64,000 bases of DNA from Glandiceps talaboti. Lineage: Eukaryota; Hemichordata; Enteropneusta; Spengelidae. The stretch spans positions 2,033,501 to 2,097,500 of the forward strand of contig NC_135550.1 in the NCBI RefSeq assembly GCF_964340395.1, in the 5' to 3' direction. This document shows positions 1 through 32,274 of the stretch, piece after piece (positions within the stretch are counted from its first letter, which is position 1; the number at the start of each line of letters is the position of its first letter). Made by a program: the position numbers and the translations under genes. Under the pieces are notes generated by a model. It had not been told where the DNA came from and ran no database searches. It was given only the letters and a program-made list of their open reading frames with translations.

Positions 1-130
1 CGAACATGAACGAGTGTTACCACTGTAACGTATGGCTGAGAATGACTCTCTTCCGGGTACTTGGGATTGTCGCCGTACGGAAACTAAGATGGCGATTAAT
101 ACATTTCTTCCCTATATATATCTACTTCAA

Positions 131-600
131 CTAGTACAAGTTGAATGTTGTTGACTTGGTAAATTTGTTAGAAAATTCAAATTCAAATTGCCTCAAAATT
201 ATTTTAGATCCCTAGTTTATTTCATTCATCATTAACATTTTCCAGGGTTAAAGCTGTAAGACACTGGAATTATTTATAGCCAACCTCAAAATCTTCTTTT
301 TTTTTCTTTTTCTTGTGTGCATTTCCCAGTCATTTTTTTTCCGAGATTTTGTGCAATTTTTCATAACAGTAGATTTTTGTTATAAAATGGTGACTATGGT
401 ATAAAAGTACAATACATTACCAACTTCTGTGTAAAATGTGTTTTATAGTGAGACATCATATGAAACCAGTAACCACTTTATTACATCGCTAAAACAAAAC
501 TGCATAGTGAAGAACTGAACCACTTCTACATGTCACCAAAGTAAAAAAAAAAATTAAAAAAAAACCCAGCGGAGCTATTCTGACCGATAGGTCGCTTGTT
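131..600. repeat. Dispersed repeat, copy 1 (partner at 60020-60272)
   Basis: The blocks TTTTAGATCCCTAGTTTATT, CAGGGTTAAAGCTGTAA, ACACTGGAATTATTTATAGC and GATAGGTCGCTTGTT recur in the same order and orientation near 60020-60272. The copy here is longer and carries a middle segment missing there. No coding sequence is seen, so this is an unnamed non-autonomous repeat. Confidence 0.75.
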
Positions 601-2540
601 ACAAAACCCCTTTGGTCTCTATTTATGAATTTTCAGACCGATTGGTGCACATTTGAAAAAGTTGAACGTGAGCAAAGTTCAGTTGTCATAAAAGAACACG
701 GCCGTTGTTTTTCTGTGGGAAATCTGACGTAGTATTCGGAAGTAAATGTCGAATTTGCACTCCTACAATCGCTTGATTCAATTTTTTTTATCTTCGCATT
801 ACTTGCGATACAATTTTGAGATTTTAAGTCGTTTGAATCTCTTCTAAAATCGTATGGTTTTGATTTGATTTGATCGCAATCGAAAATGCGATGTCATTGT
901 GCTGGCATGCCATAAAGTTGACTTGACCTGTGTCATAACTTCTGCTACTGTAAAACGTTGTAGAATATTGTTTCATTTATTACAAATTGTACTTTCATGA
1001 ATAGCCGATAACATGTAATAATATATTAATCCGAAAGCAAAAACGTACCTGAAATTATGAAATGTACGGCATACATGCGGAGAGCGTGTGATATAGGTCA
1101 TTCCAGGCATGATGATATTGTTACACTGTGTAACATTGTATCACTTTCACAAGGTGTGTACGTGTGCATCTGCACAGCACGTGCGTACTAAAACAACACA
1201 AATAAAAGGTCACAACCTTGATGGTGACACAACTGCGAAATCATGGATAATTTATCAATATTCCCTTAAAAATGGAAGGTATGGAAGGCTACTCATCCTC
1301 AACTATATCCAGCGGCATTGTGTTCAATCATAACGCAACTGACGGTTTCCGTGAACGCAACTTTGGATGGATATTTTGGTGCACGAGTGTCAATGTTGTG
1401 TCAAACTGGACCTTATTACTCAAACACCTACTTAATCGAATGTTACATCGCTTATCCATCACGATCATGTCATATATTCAACTGAAGTTTATGTACTATG
1501 TGTGCATATATATATTATATATATGATTTACACTGCCAAGAAAGGAAAATTGAACTTTGTTTATAGCAAAAGGTATGTAGAGCTCATGACTTTGTTAACG
1601 TACATGTTTGTAAATGTCAGCGCAACTGAAAAGGATAAGAATATGTCAAGATGGGGTTGCATTTCCAAGCTGAGTAATTTGTATTAAATCGTAATTTCAC
1701 ACAGTATATCTTTATTTCTGTGTTATGCTGTCATTATTGCTAACGGTTGCAGGCTTTTACATGTAATATTTGTGTTTTATTTATTTATTCATTTATTTAT
1801 ATATCTATTTATCTATTTTGTTTTGATTTTTGACGTAGGAGCGTGACCTATTCACTGTACTGTGCTGTGTCCATATGAACCTGTATTTGCCACAATGCAT
1901 GTAATTTTCCAGGTAGACACAACAATGGCAACACTGAATTGTAACATCACTGTTGCGTCTTTTTACATTGATTGTGACAATGGTACATGTTATGTATCAA
2001 AATAAAAACAATCAACTCTCAGTTGTCTGCTTGAAAGCAAGACAAGCAATTCAATCAAACTATGCATTATTGTTCCAAAAAAAGATTATTATCATGAAGC
2101 TGACTTGCCTTCTTTGTATCAGTTCAAACACAATTTTCGATTTCACTTTGATCATGAGCCACACTCGGGGGTACTCTTAAATTGGTCAGGGAACCCAGTT
2201 ACATTTACATGCTTACTGGCCTTCAAAAAGTTCGTTGCATCAGTAAAAGTCATTATTGTGATGGCCAAGTATAGTGTGTATATTTTAGTGTGTTGTGTTT
2301 CTTTGTTCATTGTGCACGATTGAAATAGAAACATGTAAAATGCACATAAAATCGTAAGTGCTAATTCGGGTTGGAGTAGGAAACGTAGTCAAGGCACAGT
2401 ACTAACAACAGTCTAATGTACTCCTACTAACGCACATGTTGACGTCGACCTGTATTACATGTAAACAGATGTGTAGTTCTCAACTTGTCATGCTATACTG
2501 GAATGTACAATGAAGCAAACTGAATCTTTACAACAACAAT
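601..2540. other. Non-coding stretch, probably gene A intron or upstream DNA
   Basis: I found no supportable gene, RNA or repeat structure here. Short open frames at 1109-2334 show no recognisable motifs and overlap each other. If gene A starts left of the window, this is intronic. Confidence 0.5.
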
Positions 2541-2544
2541 AACG

Positions 2545-3158
2545 ATGTTACAAAGAGAGCAACCAGGACCACACCCATAACAACAACCAAATGGCAGTAT
2601 ATTTTGGTCAAATAACAACATCATCTGGTAGGCGAGCGAGTAAACATTCAAGAAATGTATGCAAATATCCCTAGCGACCATGACCACGCCCATAGCAACA
2701 ACCAAACGGCAGTGTATTTCACAAAGATAACAGGGATTCTTAGACAATTGAATAAATATTCAAAAAATGTATGTAAATTTACCTAGCAACAAGACCACAC
2801 CCATAGCAACAGTCAAATAATCCCATAAATTGCAAAGATAACAACAGGAATTGAAAGACAAATGAATAAACATTCAAAAAAATGTATGTAAATTTACCTA
2901 GCATCAAGACTACGCCCATAGCAACAGGCAAATGATGACATATTTGCGAAGATAACAACAGGGATTCATACGCAAGTGAACAAAAACATTCACAAATGTA
3001 TGCAAATGTATCTAACAACAGCCAAATGATCGCATATATCGCAAAGATAGCAACATAGTGGATAGTCATTCAGCAAATGAACACCTATTGTTAGCATGGA
3101 CTAGCATATGGACATTTTAAAACTGTGCAGTTGTGCTACAAAGCCATTGGCGGTATTT
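2545..3158 (+). repeat. R1 repeat, copy a (tandem-monomer body and tail)
   Basis: R1 is my label for a family built of monomers of about 112 bp with the core ACCACGCCCATAGCAACAGC, then CAAATGAT, GCAAAGATAAC and AATAAACATTCAAAAAATG. It ends in a tail of type TGCTACAAAGCCATTGGCGG followed by T. This copy has about four degenerate monomers and the tail but no head. Open frames across it come from the monomer period, not genes. Confidence 0.8.
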
Positions 3159-3230
3159 TTGTATGGAAGATTTTTTGAGTTACTACTGTTTTATTCTAAT
3201 TGTGATGTAAAATATTCTTTTTTCAATATT

Positions 3231-3640
3231 CTACCCTGATATTGTTAGCATAATTTCTTTCTTAAATTTTGCCCAAATACTGGCATCCTTGTGTTTTTCT
3301 GCACAATGTTTGAGCCCATCACATTCATATGTTAACACAATGAATTCACCTGTTATCCAGGGGGTATGTTCTCCCCCTGAAGACCAAAATGGAGCTTTAG
3401 AATCACACACTGGTATAAAAAGCTCCTTCCACATGCCGCAAGCATCATCTGGGTTGTCTTGAATTTCTATTGTCTGCCAGGGAATATTGTGAACTTCATC
3501 CCAAAACTTCTCTGCATTGAAATTCTTGAAAGATCTAGTTTTCACCTGTTTTGGTGCAGACTTTACTTTCTGAATTTCACGAACTTCATACACCAGACAG
3601 TGATCGCATAGACTGGTGGAAAGAACTATGGCTTTAGATG
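3231..3640 (-). pseudogene. LINE fragment: endonuclease end and linker, antisense
   Basis: The minus strand from about 3640 down to 3231 reads a degenerate endonuclease end (CDHCLVYEVR, where SDH is usual). It continues with a linker containing FWDEVHNIPW and HTPWITGEF, typical of the region between endonuclease and reverse transcriptase in non-LTR elements. No RT follows. It is an isolated scrap next to R1 copy a, 5'- and 3'-truncated. A host exon on this strand is unlikely. Confidence 0.6.
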
Positions 3641-3823
3641 TATGAGCTTGTCGTTACACAGTTAAGTCAATAAGAGTTTCTGAACTATGTATTCAAATCA
3701 TCTCACCTTTTCAATGGTAGAGGGTGCATGTCAAGATCTCTAGTGTCAATTTTAAAACTTAATTTGGTACCATGTATTTTCATTATGGTAAAGTTTCTAA
3801 GAACACCACTGTCTTGTGTTTAG

Positions 3824-23146
<19,323 letters not shown>

Positions 23147-23284
23147 CAGCAAGTCAAAGATAAGGTGTACAAATTGAGCGAGTTCTACTTTTAATGTCTT
23201 GTACAGACAAGAAGATGGACAGTATGGTGAACTTCAAGATTAAGTTACTTTTGCAAAAGTAGAGGAAAAAGAGATGTACAATGT

Positions 23285-23364
23285 AGTCTGTATTGTTAGG
23301 TTCAGTGCTGGTATGTATTGTTAGGTTCAGTGCTGGTATGTATTGTTAGGTTCAGTGCTGGTAT
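23285..23364. repeat. 25-bp triple repeat in gene A 3' flank
   Basis: GTATTGTTAGGTTCAGTGCT followed by GGTAT occurs three times in tandem. The text TTAGGTTCAGTGCT is like the R1 head (GGTTCAGTAGTGCT), so this may be an amplified R1 start. Confidence 0.85.
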
Positions 23365-23415
23365 GTTGCTACCTTTTTAGGGATATAGGGATCGCCCGGC
23401 GTCTGTCTGTCTGTC

Positions 23416-23453
<38 letters not shown>

Positions 23454-25735
23454 TAAACAACTTAAACTCAAAAACTGCTGAACCGATTGCCATGATATTT
23501 GGTTGGTCCATTACCTTGGGTGTCTAGTTAGGAAATTGTTCAAATCAAAATGATCGCATCACAGATGTGTGATTTGGGTCAAAAAATGTGATTTTTGGTC
23601 AAAAAACTTAAACTCAGAAACTACTGGGCAGATTGGTGCGAAATTTGGAGGGAACATTCTTAAGGGGATGTAAAGTAAGATTTGTCCATGACGGGATGAT
23701 TCCATCAGTGATATGCAAATTAGGGCTAAAAATGTGTCTTTTTGGTTAAAAATCTATAATTCCAAAACTACTGAGCAGATTGGGCTGAAATTTAATGGGA
23801 ATGTATCTAGGGATGTATGGATAAAGAAATATTAAGCATACCATGATTCCATGAGTGATATGCAAATTAGGTGTAAAAATGTTCATTTTTGGTCAAAAAC
23901 TTATATCTCAAAAAGTACTTGGTCACTGAGTCTGAAACTTGGTGAGATGTTTCTGCATGTTATTCTTCAAAACATTTTGACAAAATTGGCCCTAGCAACC
24001 ATGACCACGCCCTTAGCAACAACCAAATGGCAGTATATTTTGGTCAAATAACAATATCATATGGTAGGCAAATGAATAAATATTCAAAAAATCATGCAAA
24101 TACCGTAGCAACCATGACCACGCCCATAGCAACAGCCAAATAATCATGTATATTGCAAAGATAACAACAGGAATAGAAAGACAAATGAATAAACATTCAA
24201 AAAATGTATGCAAATGTGCCTAGCAACAAGACCACGCCCATAGCAACAGCCAAATGATCACATATATTGCAAAGATAAAGGGGATTAATAGACAATTGAT
24301 TAAACATTCAAAAAAATGTATGTAAATATGCCTAGCAACAAGACCACGCCCATAGCAACAACCAAAAATCACATATATTGCAAAGATAACAACAGGAATA
24401 GAAGACAAATGAATAAACATTCAAAAAATGTATGCAAGTGTGCCTAGCAACAAGACCACGCCCATAGCAACAGCCAAATGATGACATATATTGTGAAGAT
24501 AACAATGGAGATTAATAGACAATTGAATACTGTAAAGTGGTTAATTTTGGAGGGGTTAAAATTCCGCGCACTCAGACTTCAAGACAAAGTAGCGGTGTCT
24601 TGAATACGCGCGACCATCATGACTAATGAGTGCTATTAAAGTGAGCCAAAGTGTTTATTTATGAATTATCAAAGTCAAGTCGCCGTCCTCAAAGTATAAA
24701 TAATTGTAAACTGACGTCTGAGGTGTAAACGATCGGGTTGACAGGATGTATAAACAATAGATTAAAATCACACATACAAATTAACATACTTCCCACTTGA
24801 CACATTTTTGAATGAAATAAATGGATACAAGTACATGTGTGTAACATTGTTTTGTATGAATGAATGAATGGCTTTCGGGCGTTTACAGAGATTTTCTTTT
24901 TCAACATACACTGACCCGACATGGCCGACAAAGCAGTAAGCATTTCACAGTCGCAAGTTCAAAGCAAAAAATATTTCCCTTCATAAGATGACTGTATACG
25001 GCGCATTCCATCCTCCAAGTGTGATCGCTACGCTAGTCTTTTTACAAGTCGCCATGTTGTGAAATAATTAATGTAATTAGGTCACTACGTCATATATGAC
25101 CAATAGGATCGCAGCTTACAAAAAAGTGAGCAATTTCACCCAATCACGTTGGGTATATGATACTGGCAGAGCTATTCACAGAGCATGCATTGAAAGTTGT
25201 AAACACTTACGTCTTTATCGTCATGGGACTGGGTTAGTTGGAACATCATACTACAAGTACATGTACAACGTATATCATGTGTCACGATCCAATATACATT
25301 AAAAACAACTGTGGTTGTCACAGAGGAGAAGCCATTACCAATTCCTGCATTACCTAATGTAACTTCTAATTTTCTTGTCTTCCGCCTAATGTCTGGTACT
25401 TTTTACTTTATTGTTGTGCCATGGACTGCCCATTGGGATTACATTGATTAGCGGTGTTTTGATTTCGCGCTCATTGCCAATGCGCGAATTAAGCGAAAAT
25501 TAAACCCCACCAATGATTAACCACTTTACAGTAAACATTCAAAAATGTATGTTAATATGCCTAGCAACAAGACCACATCCATAGCAACAGCCAAATGATA
25601 GCATATATCGTAAAGATAGCAACATGGTTGGATAGGCAACTGGATAGTCATTCACCAAATGAACACTTATTGTTCGCATGTTAGCATTTTTAAAAACTGT
25701 ACAGTTGTGCTACAAAGCCATTGGCGGTATTTTTT
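23365..25735 (+). repeat. R1 repeat, copy e, split by a MITE
   Basis: A nearly full copy: (CTGT)n(GT)n at 23401-23452, a body of about 125-bp units with CTCAAAAACTGCTGAACCGA and GATATGCAAATTAGG, GGCCCTAGCAACCATGACCA, then four or more 112-bp monomers to 24527. It resumes at 25534 with AACATTCAAAAATGTATG and finishes with the tail at about 25735. The interruption at 24530-25531 is a separate element. Confidence 0.85.
24530..25531. mobile_element. 1,002-bp MITE with TA target duplication
   Basis: Terminal inverted repeats CTGTAAAGTGGTTAAT at the left and its reverse complement ATTAACCACTTTACAG at the right, with further imperfect match (GGGGTTAAAATT / GGGGTTTAATTTT). TA flanks it on both sides (24528-24529 and 25532-25533). 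Removing the element and one TA restores the R1 text GACAATTGAATAAACATTC. No transposase frame is present. The TA target suggests mobilisation by a Tc1/mariner-type transposase. Confidence 0.88.
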
Positions 25736-26625
25736 CAATACGTGATATTTGTAATGACTTTAAATCCTGCTAAATAAATATGGAAATGACTTGACAAAAG
25801 TTTGCCTGGTTATGGATTACTAATGGTAACTTCTCTGTTACTGTTGAATCTCCCTCTTACAGTAGACTGATGGAAAGCCACTCAGTACAATTTGTCTTCA
25901 CTTTGTCTCTAAAGATTACTAAGTGATTTCTCTTTTTCTTTTTTCTTTTTTGGTAATTGTATAAATGAGAAAGTGGTTTAGTTATGTTTAGTTTTGAAAG
26001 TTTAATTAGGTTTGTGTGGTTTTGTTAGACAATCCCATGGCAAGTCAAGAGTCTTTAGAACTGCAAAAATTGATTGTTTTCATAATTAGCCTTGTCTCAG
26101 GCTAATAATAAAGCCAAACATAATTTTGATACAAATTTCTAAACTTATTACAATCAAGATGTTTAGGCTTTTGAAGATATTTTTAAAACAACGCATCAAA
26201 TCAGTTTCCTCGGGATGAGATTAGATCAACGTTGAAGATGGAGATAAGTTTGTAAAAATAAAACATGAATGATAGAAGAGTCCAATTTGGTTTGTGATTT
26301 TGTTGACCATCCAGTTTTAGCATTAAAGTGATGTATGGTGCATTTAATATGACAGGGTGAGTTGTGGGGTGTTGGCTGCTAGCTCACTGTTGAAAATTGC
26401 ATCAAAATAAAGGATAATCAATTTGATGTGGGATGTGGCTGTCATATATGCACCAAGACTAACTGAAGTCTGAAGGATATCAAGCTAGTTCTGTAAACAC
26501 TTTCTTGATCAGAAATAATAGCATTCACTGAGCCATTTCCCTAGGTTTCCACATATAAACTCTGCATGGATGCAAACCATGATTTAACTGTCTTGATTCT
26601 ATGGTTTTTAGTAGATTTGGGGGTA
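25736..26625. other. Intergenic sequence, no features recognised
   Basis: AT-rich sequence between R1 copy e and the 50-bp array. No coding motif or RNA was seen. Confidence 0.45.
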
Positions 26626-27955
26626 TTGAGAGTTGTGGGTAATAGTCCAAATCAACTACAAGCATCGAATATAGGCTGTGAATTATGGGTAATAGCCCAA
26701 ATCAACTATACGCATAGAATCTAGGCTGTGAATTATGGGTAATAGCCCAAATCAACTACAAGCATAGAATCTAGGCTGTGAATTATGGGTAACAGCCCAA
26801 ATCAACTACAAGCATAGAATGTAGGCTGTGAATTATGGGTAACAGCCCAAATCAACTACACGCATAGAATCTAGGCTGTGAATTATGGGTAATAGCTCAA
26901 ATCAATGACATGCATAGAATCTAGGCTGTGAGTTGTGGGTAATAGCCCAAATCAGTGAATTATGGGTAATAGCCCACATCAACTACATGCATAGAATCTA
27001 GGTGGTGAATTATGGGTAATAGCCCACATCAACTACATGCATAGAATCTAGGTGCTGAATTATGGGTAATAGCCCAAGTCAACTACAAGTATAGAATCTA
27101 GTTGGTGAATTATGGGTAATAGCCCAAATCAACTACAAGCATAGAATCTAGGTGGTGAATTATGGGTAATAGCCCAAATCAACTACAAGCATAGAATCTA
27201 GGCTGTGAGTTGTGGGTAATAGCCTAAATCATGTACAAGCATAGAATCTCGGCTGTGAATTATGGGTAATAGCCCAAATCAACTACAAGCATAGAATCTC
27301 AGCTGTGAATTATGGGCAATAGCCCAAATCAACTACAAGCATAGAATCTAGGTGGTGAATTATGGGTAATAGCCCAAATCAACTACAAGCATAGAATCTA
27401 GGCTGTGAATTATGGGTAACAGCCCAAATCAACTACAAGCATAGAATCTAGGCTGTGAATCATGGGTAACAGCCTAAATCAACTACAAGCATAGAATCTA
27501 GGTGGTGAATTATGGGTAATAGCCCAAATCAACTATAAGCATAGAATGTAGGCTGTGAATTATGGGTAATAGCCCAAATCAACTATAAGCATAGAATCTA
27601 GGTGGTGAATTATGGGTAATAGCCCAAATCAACTATAAGCATAGAATCTAGGCTGTGAATCATGGGTAATAGCCCAAATCAACTATAAGCATAGAATGTA
27701 GGCTGTGAATTATGGGTAATAGCCCAAATCAACTATAAGCATAGAATCTAGGCTGTGAATTATGGGTAATAGCCCAAATCAACTATAAGCATAGAATCTA
27801 GGTGGTGAATTATGGGTAATAGCCCAAATCAACTATAAGCATAGAATCTAGGCTGTGAATTATGGGTAATAGCCCAAATCAACTATAAGCATAGAATCTA
27901 GGTGGTGAATTATGGGTAATAGCCCAAATCAACTATAAGCATAGAATCTAAGCTA
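26626..27955. repeat. 50-bp minisatellite, about 26 copies
   Basis: The unit is GTGAATTATGGGTAATAGCC, CAAATCAACTATAAGCATAG, AATCTAGGCT. The left half mostly has ACTACAAGC and the right half ACTATAAGC. GGCTGT and GGTGGT junctions partly alternate on the right. One truncated unit lies near 26955. It sits between genes A and B. Confidence 0.96.
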
Positions 27956-28595
27956 GTTGAGTTGAAGTATATATTGAAGTTTTTAACTTTATCAGCAATG
28001 TAATTACCATTTTGGTTTAATTTGTGTTTGATTTATACATTTGACAGTTAACAAGGATTTGTGACAGTTCTTCCATAGTAATGTTAAAAATGTTTCCATT
28101 TTGTACAAAATTTATCTATTTTGAAATTAGAGTATTTGGAGCTGTCACATGCTTCAATTAATTTTGTTTTCTTCTGATAAGGACATTTTACTGATGTATA
28201 TTAATTCTTAATTTTGACAGCTATGGATAATGGTGGATGGTATTTTTCATTACAGAATCGAGCCATTAACTAAGGAAGTGGGGTTTCTTATCTTTCTTAT
28301 CACTGAATAATGTTTGTTGGCAATATTTACAAATGTGATAAAGCACTGTTACATAACACATCAGGCAAAGCCAAGCTCTTATGTCATATCAGTTGTTATC
28401 AGTTTTATTGACCCATTATCAGTGACTTTGCAAATAGCTTTAGAGATGCAAACAATTTTTATGACACCTGACTTGCTGGCTCACCAAGTCAGGAAAGTCA
28501 CACTTGAACTGCTAAGGCAAAACTCCGTCATGTGATGAAATATAATTTTGTATCACAATTGTATGTTGTAAATTTCTACATACAATAGAGTGGAA
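27956..28595. other. Intergenic sequence, no features recognised
   Basis: No gene or repeat that I can support. A short open frame at 28314-28535 has no recognisable motif. Confidence 0.4.
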
Positions 28596-30205
28596 GAAAG
28601 TATTGTATTGTAGCACTTTGTCTTATTAGCACAACTGAAGTGATAAGGTTCAGTAGTGCTATAGGGATGGTGTGGTGTCTGTCCATCTGTCTGTCTGTTT
28701 GTTTGTCTGTCTGTCTGTGTGTATGGATGTGTGTGTGTAGGTGACTTAAACTCAAAAACTGCCAACCCAATTCCCTTTGTATTTTGCTGGCACATTACTT
28801 GTGGTGTCTAGTTGGGAAACTGTTCAAAGCAAAATGATTGCATTACAGGTGTGGGGATTTGGGTCAAAAAATATCATTTTGGTCAAAAAAATGTAAACTC
28901 AAAAACTACTGAGCAGATTGTAGTGAAATTTGGTGGGAACATTCTTATAGGTGTGTAGATTTAGAATTGTTCATGACATCATGATCTCATCAGTGATGTG
29001 CAAATTAGGTCTAAAGATGTGTCTGTTTAGTCAAACACCTATAATTTCAAAACTACTCATCAGATTGGGCTGCAATTTTATCGGGATACATCTAGGGGTG
29101 TATAGATGAAGAAATATTAAGCATATAATGATATCATCAGCAATATGCAAATTAGGTGTAATAATTTGAATATTGGTCACAACAACCAAATGCCAGTATA
29201 TTTTAATAAAATAATCATCTGATAGGCAAGTAAGTAAACTAAAACTTATATCTCAAAAAGTACATGGCCAATGAGACTGAAATTTGGTACGACGTTTTCA
29301 GAAGTGTTATTCTGCAGATTTTGTTGAAAATGTATTGACACAATTGGCAACCATGACCTCATCCTTAGCAACAACCAAATGCCAGTATATTTTAATAAAA
29401 TAATCATCTGATAGGCAAGTAAGTAAACTTCAAAAAGTGTAATGCAAATATCCCTAGCAACCATGACCATGCCCATAGCAACAGCCAACTGCTGGTGTAT
29501 TTCACAAAGATAACAAGGGGGATTAATAGACAAGTTAATAACATTCAAAACGTATGTAAATGTGCCTAGCAACAAGACCACAAACATAGCGACAGCCAGA
29601 TGGTGTCTTTCACAAAGATGACAGGTATTCTTGAACAAGTGAACAAGCATACAAGTATATGCAAATATGCCAAGCAACAAGCTCATGCCCATAACAACAG
29701 CCAAATGATCACATGTATTGCAAAGATAACAATGGGGATTAATAGACAAGCAAATAAACATTCAAAAATATGTATGTAAATGTGCCAGGCAAAGACCACG
29801 CCAATAACAAAAGCCAAATGATCACATATATTGCAAAGATAACAACAGGGATTAATGTGCAAATGAATAAACATTCAAAAATGTATGTAAATGTACCTAG
29901 CAACAAGACCACGCCCATAGCAACAGCCAAATGATGATGGTATATCACAAAGATAATATCAAGGATTCATAGACAAGTGAACGAGAATATTAAAAACAAT
30001 ATATGCAAATATGCCCAGCAACATAACCATGCCCATAGCAACAGTCAAATGATCGCGTATATTGCAAAGATAACAACAGGGCTTGATGGGCAACTGGATA
30101 ATCATTCAGCAAATAAACACCCACCCCTAGCATGGATCAGCATGTGGATAAACATTTTTAAAAACTGTACTGTTGTGCTACAATGCCATTGGTGCTATTT
30201 TAATA
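28596..30205 (+). repeat. R1 repeat, copy f (most complete uninterrupted copy)
   Basis: Head AAGAAAGTATTGTATTG and GTTCAGTAGTGCTATAGGGA, (CTGT)n near 28690-28718, CTCAAAAACT body units, an internally duplicated segment (29190 and 29380 share CCAAATGCCAGTATATTTTA), five to six 112-bp monomers and the tail ending GCCATTGGTGCTATTTT. This copy is the best reference for the family. Antisense frames through the monomers are period artefacts. Confidence 0.87.
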
Positions 30206-30539
30206 GTAAGAATTGATGTAATCTGTGCGCATTTGTTTGTAATAGTCACACCTTTATTCTTCTTTTATTTTATAATTACAAATCTGTGATGTTCATGTTC
30301 ATTTGCATAACATGTCTGTAAATTAAAGGTGGTCATCTTTATTTCATTGTTTCTCATGACCTCATCATTCCTATATTTGACTCACATTTACGGTTTGATC
30401 AGAAAACAACACAACATCACTGATGATGAGATCTGCACAAATATAACATCCAATCGAATGGTTCATAGTATCCTTCTGACTTCAAGTTTCCTTTTTACAT
30501 TCCGTAAGGAAAGTAGTATATTAGGGGTGAAAGTCTTTG

Positions 30540-30601
<62 letters not shown>

Positions 30602-31354
30602 CTGTATCACATTTTCTAAACAACAACTGGCTCAAGTCGAATGAAATTTGGTACATGTTTTCCATAGGGTAGTGGCAAGAACTGATTAGGTTTTGGTAAA
30701 CATCCCATGAATATTAATGAGCAATTTACTTAATTAATGGTTTTCGGTAATTAATCTATATCTCAAGAATGCATGCTTCAACTTCAATATAATTTGGTAC
30801 ATACATTTGCAATACCAAAGTCCACCTGTCCTGAAAATATTACTAACGTAGCTTTTAGTCTTAATAAGTTATTGGTATATTTTTGGTATGCCACAAAAAG
30901 AAAAAAATAGTTTCTATTCAGGAAATGTTGTCTAAAGTGGTGTGACTTTATCACCATTTTCTAAAAACTGATTGGCGCAATTCAACGAACTTTATTACAT
31001 GTTTTCTGTAGGGTAGTGGCAAGAACTGATTAGGTTTTGGTAAAAACCATGAATATTAATGAGCAATTTACATAAGTAATGTTTTTCAGTAATTGGGCTA
31101 TATCTCAAGAATGCAAGTTTCGAATTCAATATAATTTGATACATACATTTACGATACCTTGGGGCACTTGTCCTGAATATATTATTGATGTAACTTTTAG
31201 TTTTAATAAGTTATTGGCATATTTTGGTAGGCCACTAAAAAGGAAAACTATTATTTCTTTATTTCTTGTCAGGAAATGTTGTCTAAAGTGGTGCGACGAT
31301 ACAATTTTTTATTTTCTACATTTTCTACAATGTTAAACAATCTACTTATCATTG

Positions 31355-31610
31355 CAGTTACTGCTCTTTTTATTTAGTACTTTACAGCAAGAGTGTATGT
31401 GGGGCAGATGTCATAGGCTTGTTCATGATTAGTTCTGCAGTTGTTTTCACTGGTGGCAATTAATGTAGGGAGAGGTACTTTTGTGTTTTCCCTTTCATCT
31501 GCAGAATGAATTGGCTGGACAAACATGAAAAAAAAAGTAACACGGGAAGGGGGTATTTAAGTGATGGGGGCTGACCAGTAACAATTCTCTTCATTTTTTT
31601 GGCTTTAAAA
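31355..31610. repeat. Dispersed repeat, copy 1 (partner 37247-37490)
   Basis: The blocks TTTATTTAGTACTTTACAGC, GTGTATGTGGGGCAGAT, TCTGCAGTTGTTTTCACTG, GGGTATTTAA and GCTGACCAG recur in order at 37247-37490, clearly diverged. Confidence 0.75.
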
Positions 31611-31719
31611 ACTCTTTCTACGGTGCTATGCTATAATGTTCTATAAAGCTTCACATTACATGTTGTGGTTGGCCAGGAGATCACCAACAGCAATGGGCAA
31701 ACAGCAATCAATAAGAAAA

Positions 31720-31848
31720 TAAATAATTGCATATGTTCTGTTGTATTCCAACAATTGTATGTAGGAATGACAATCTCAAAACTTTGCCCTTACGGAAGGC
31801 ATTCAATTTAACTGAACTGAGGTTTAGTAGTGCTATAGACATGGTTAA

Positions 31849-31927
<79 letters not shown>

Positions 31928-31930
31928 GAA
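31720..31930 (+). repeat. R1-like head, copy g, with (GT)n
   Basis: AACTGAGGTTTAGTAGTGCT then ATAGACATGGTTAAATGTG leads into about 37 GT units (31850-31926). Only the head of R1 is present. Confidence 0.6.
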
Positions 31931-32060
31931 AGTATGTTTATACACCACTAACCATAATGTTTATGTTAATGCATGCCTTTTAAGACATTACATTTTGTGT
32001 TCTGGCATTACTGTTGGTTGCACTAGGCAGGGTGTTCCTGTACTTTTTGTCTTACGTCTT

Positions 32061-32111
32061 ACCTCAGACCACTAACTAACTAACCACCACCTATTTTTAG
32101 TGGTCTGAGGT
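32061..32111. repeat. 14-bp perfect inverted repeat
   Basis: ACCTCAGACCACTA at 32061-32074 is the exact reverse complement of 32098-32111, with a 23-base loop. Confidence 0.8.
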
Positions 32112-32239
32112 CTTACCAGTATTTACCAAGAAAGATAGTGATTCTCAGCTTGGTCGTTAATTATTCAGGATTACGTTAGCATTACGTCGTTTGGGTGGAG
32201 AAATGTATAATGACATGCATAATGAACACGTGTGATAAA

Positions 32240-32274
32240 CCATGGATGTATTAGTCTAACTAATACATCCATGG
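32240..32274. repeat. 16-bp perfect palindrome with 3-base loop
   Basis: CCATGGATGTATTAGT and its exact reverse complement are separated by CTA. This is a strong cruciform/hairpin candidate in the intergenic region. Confidence 0.85.

Noticed and set aside
3231-3593. 120-codon minus-strand frame as a host gene
   Set aside because: It matches the endonuclease-RT linker region of non-LTR elements and has no surrounding exons.
26626-27955. Possible CRISPR array (also the 34-, 37- and 43-bp arrays)
   Set aside because: Units are directly adjacent with no unique spacers, and the host is an intron-bearing eukaryote.
29246-29948. Antisense frames of 60-170 codons across R1 copies (also 2493-3069, 24013-24420, 45777-46007)
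   Set aside because: The same peptide-like text recurs in every R1 copy because of the 112-bp monomers; no start or domain logic.
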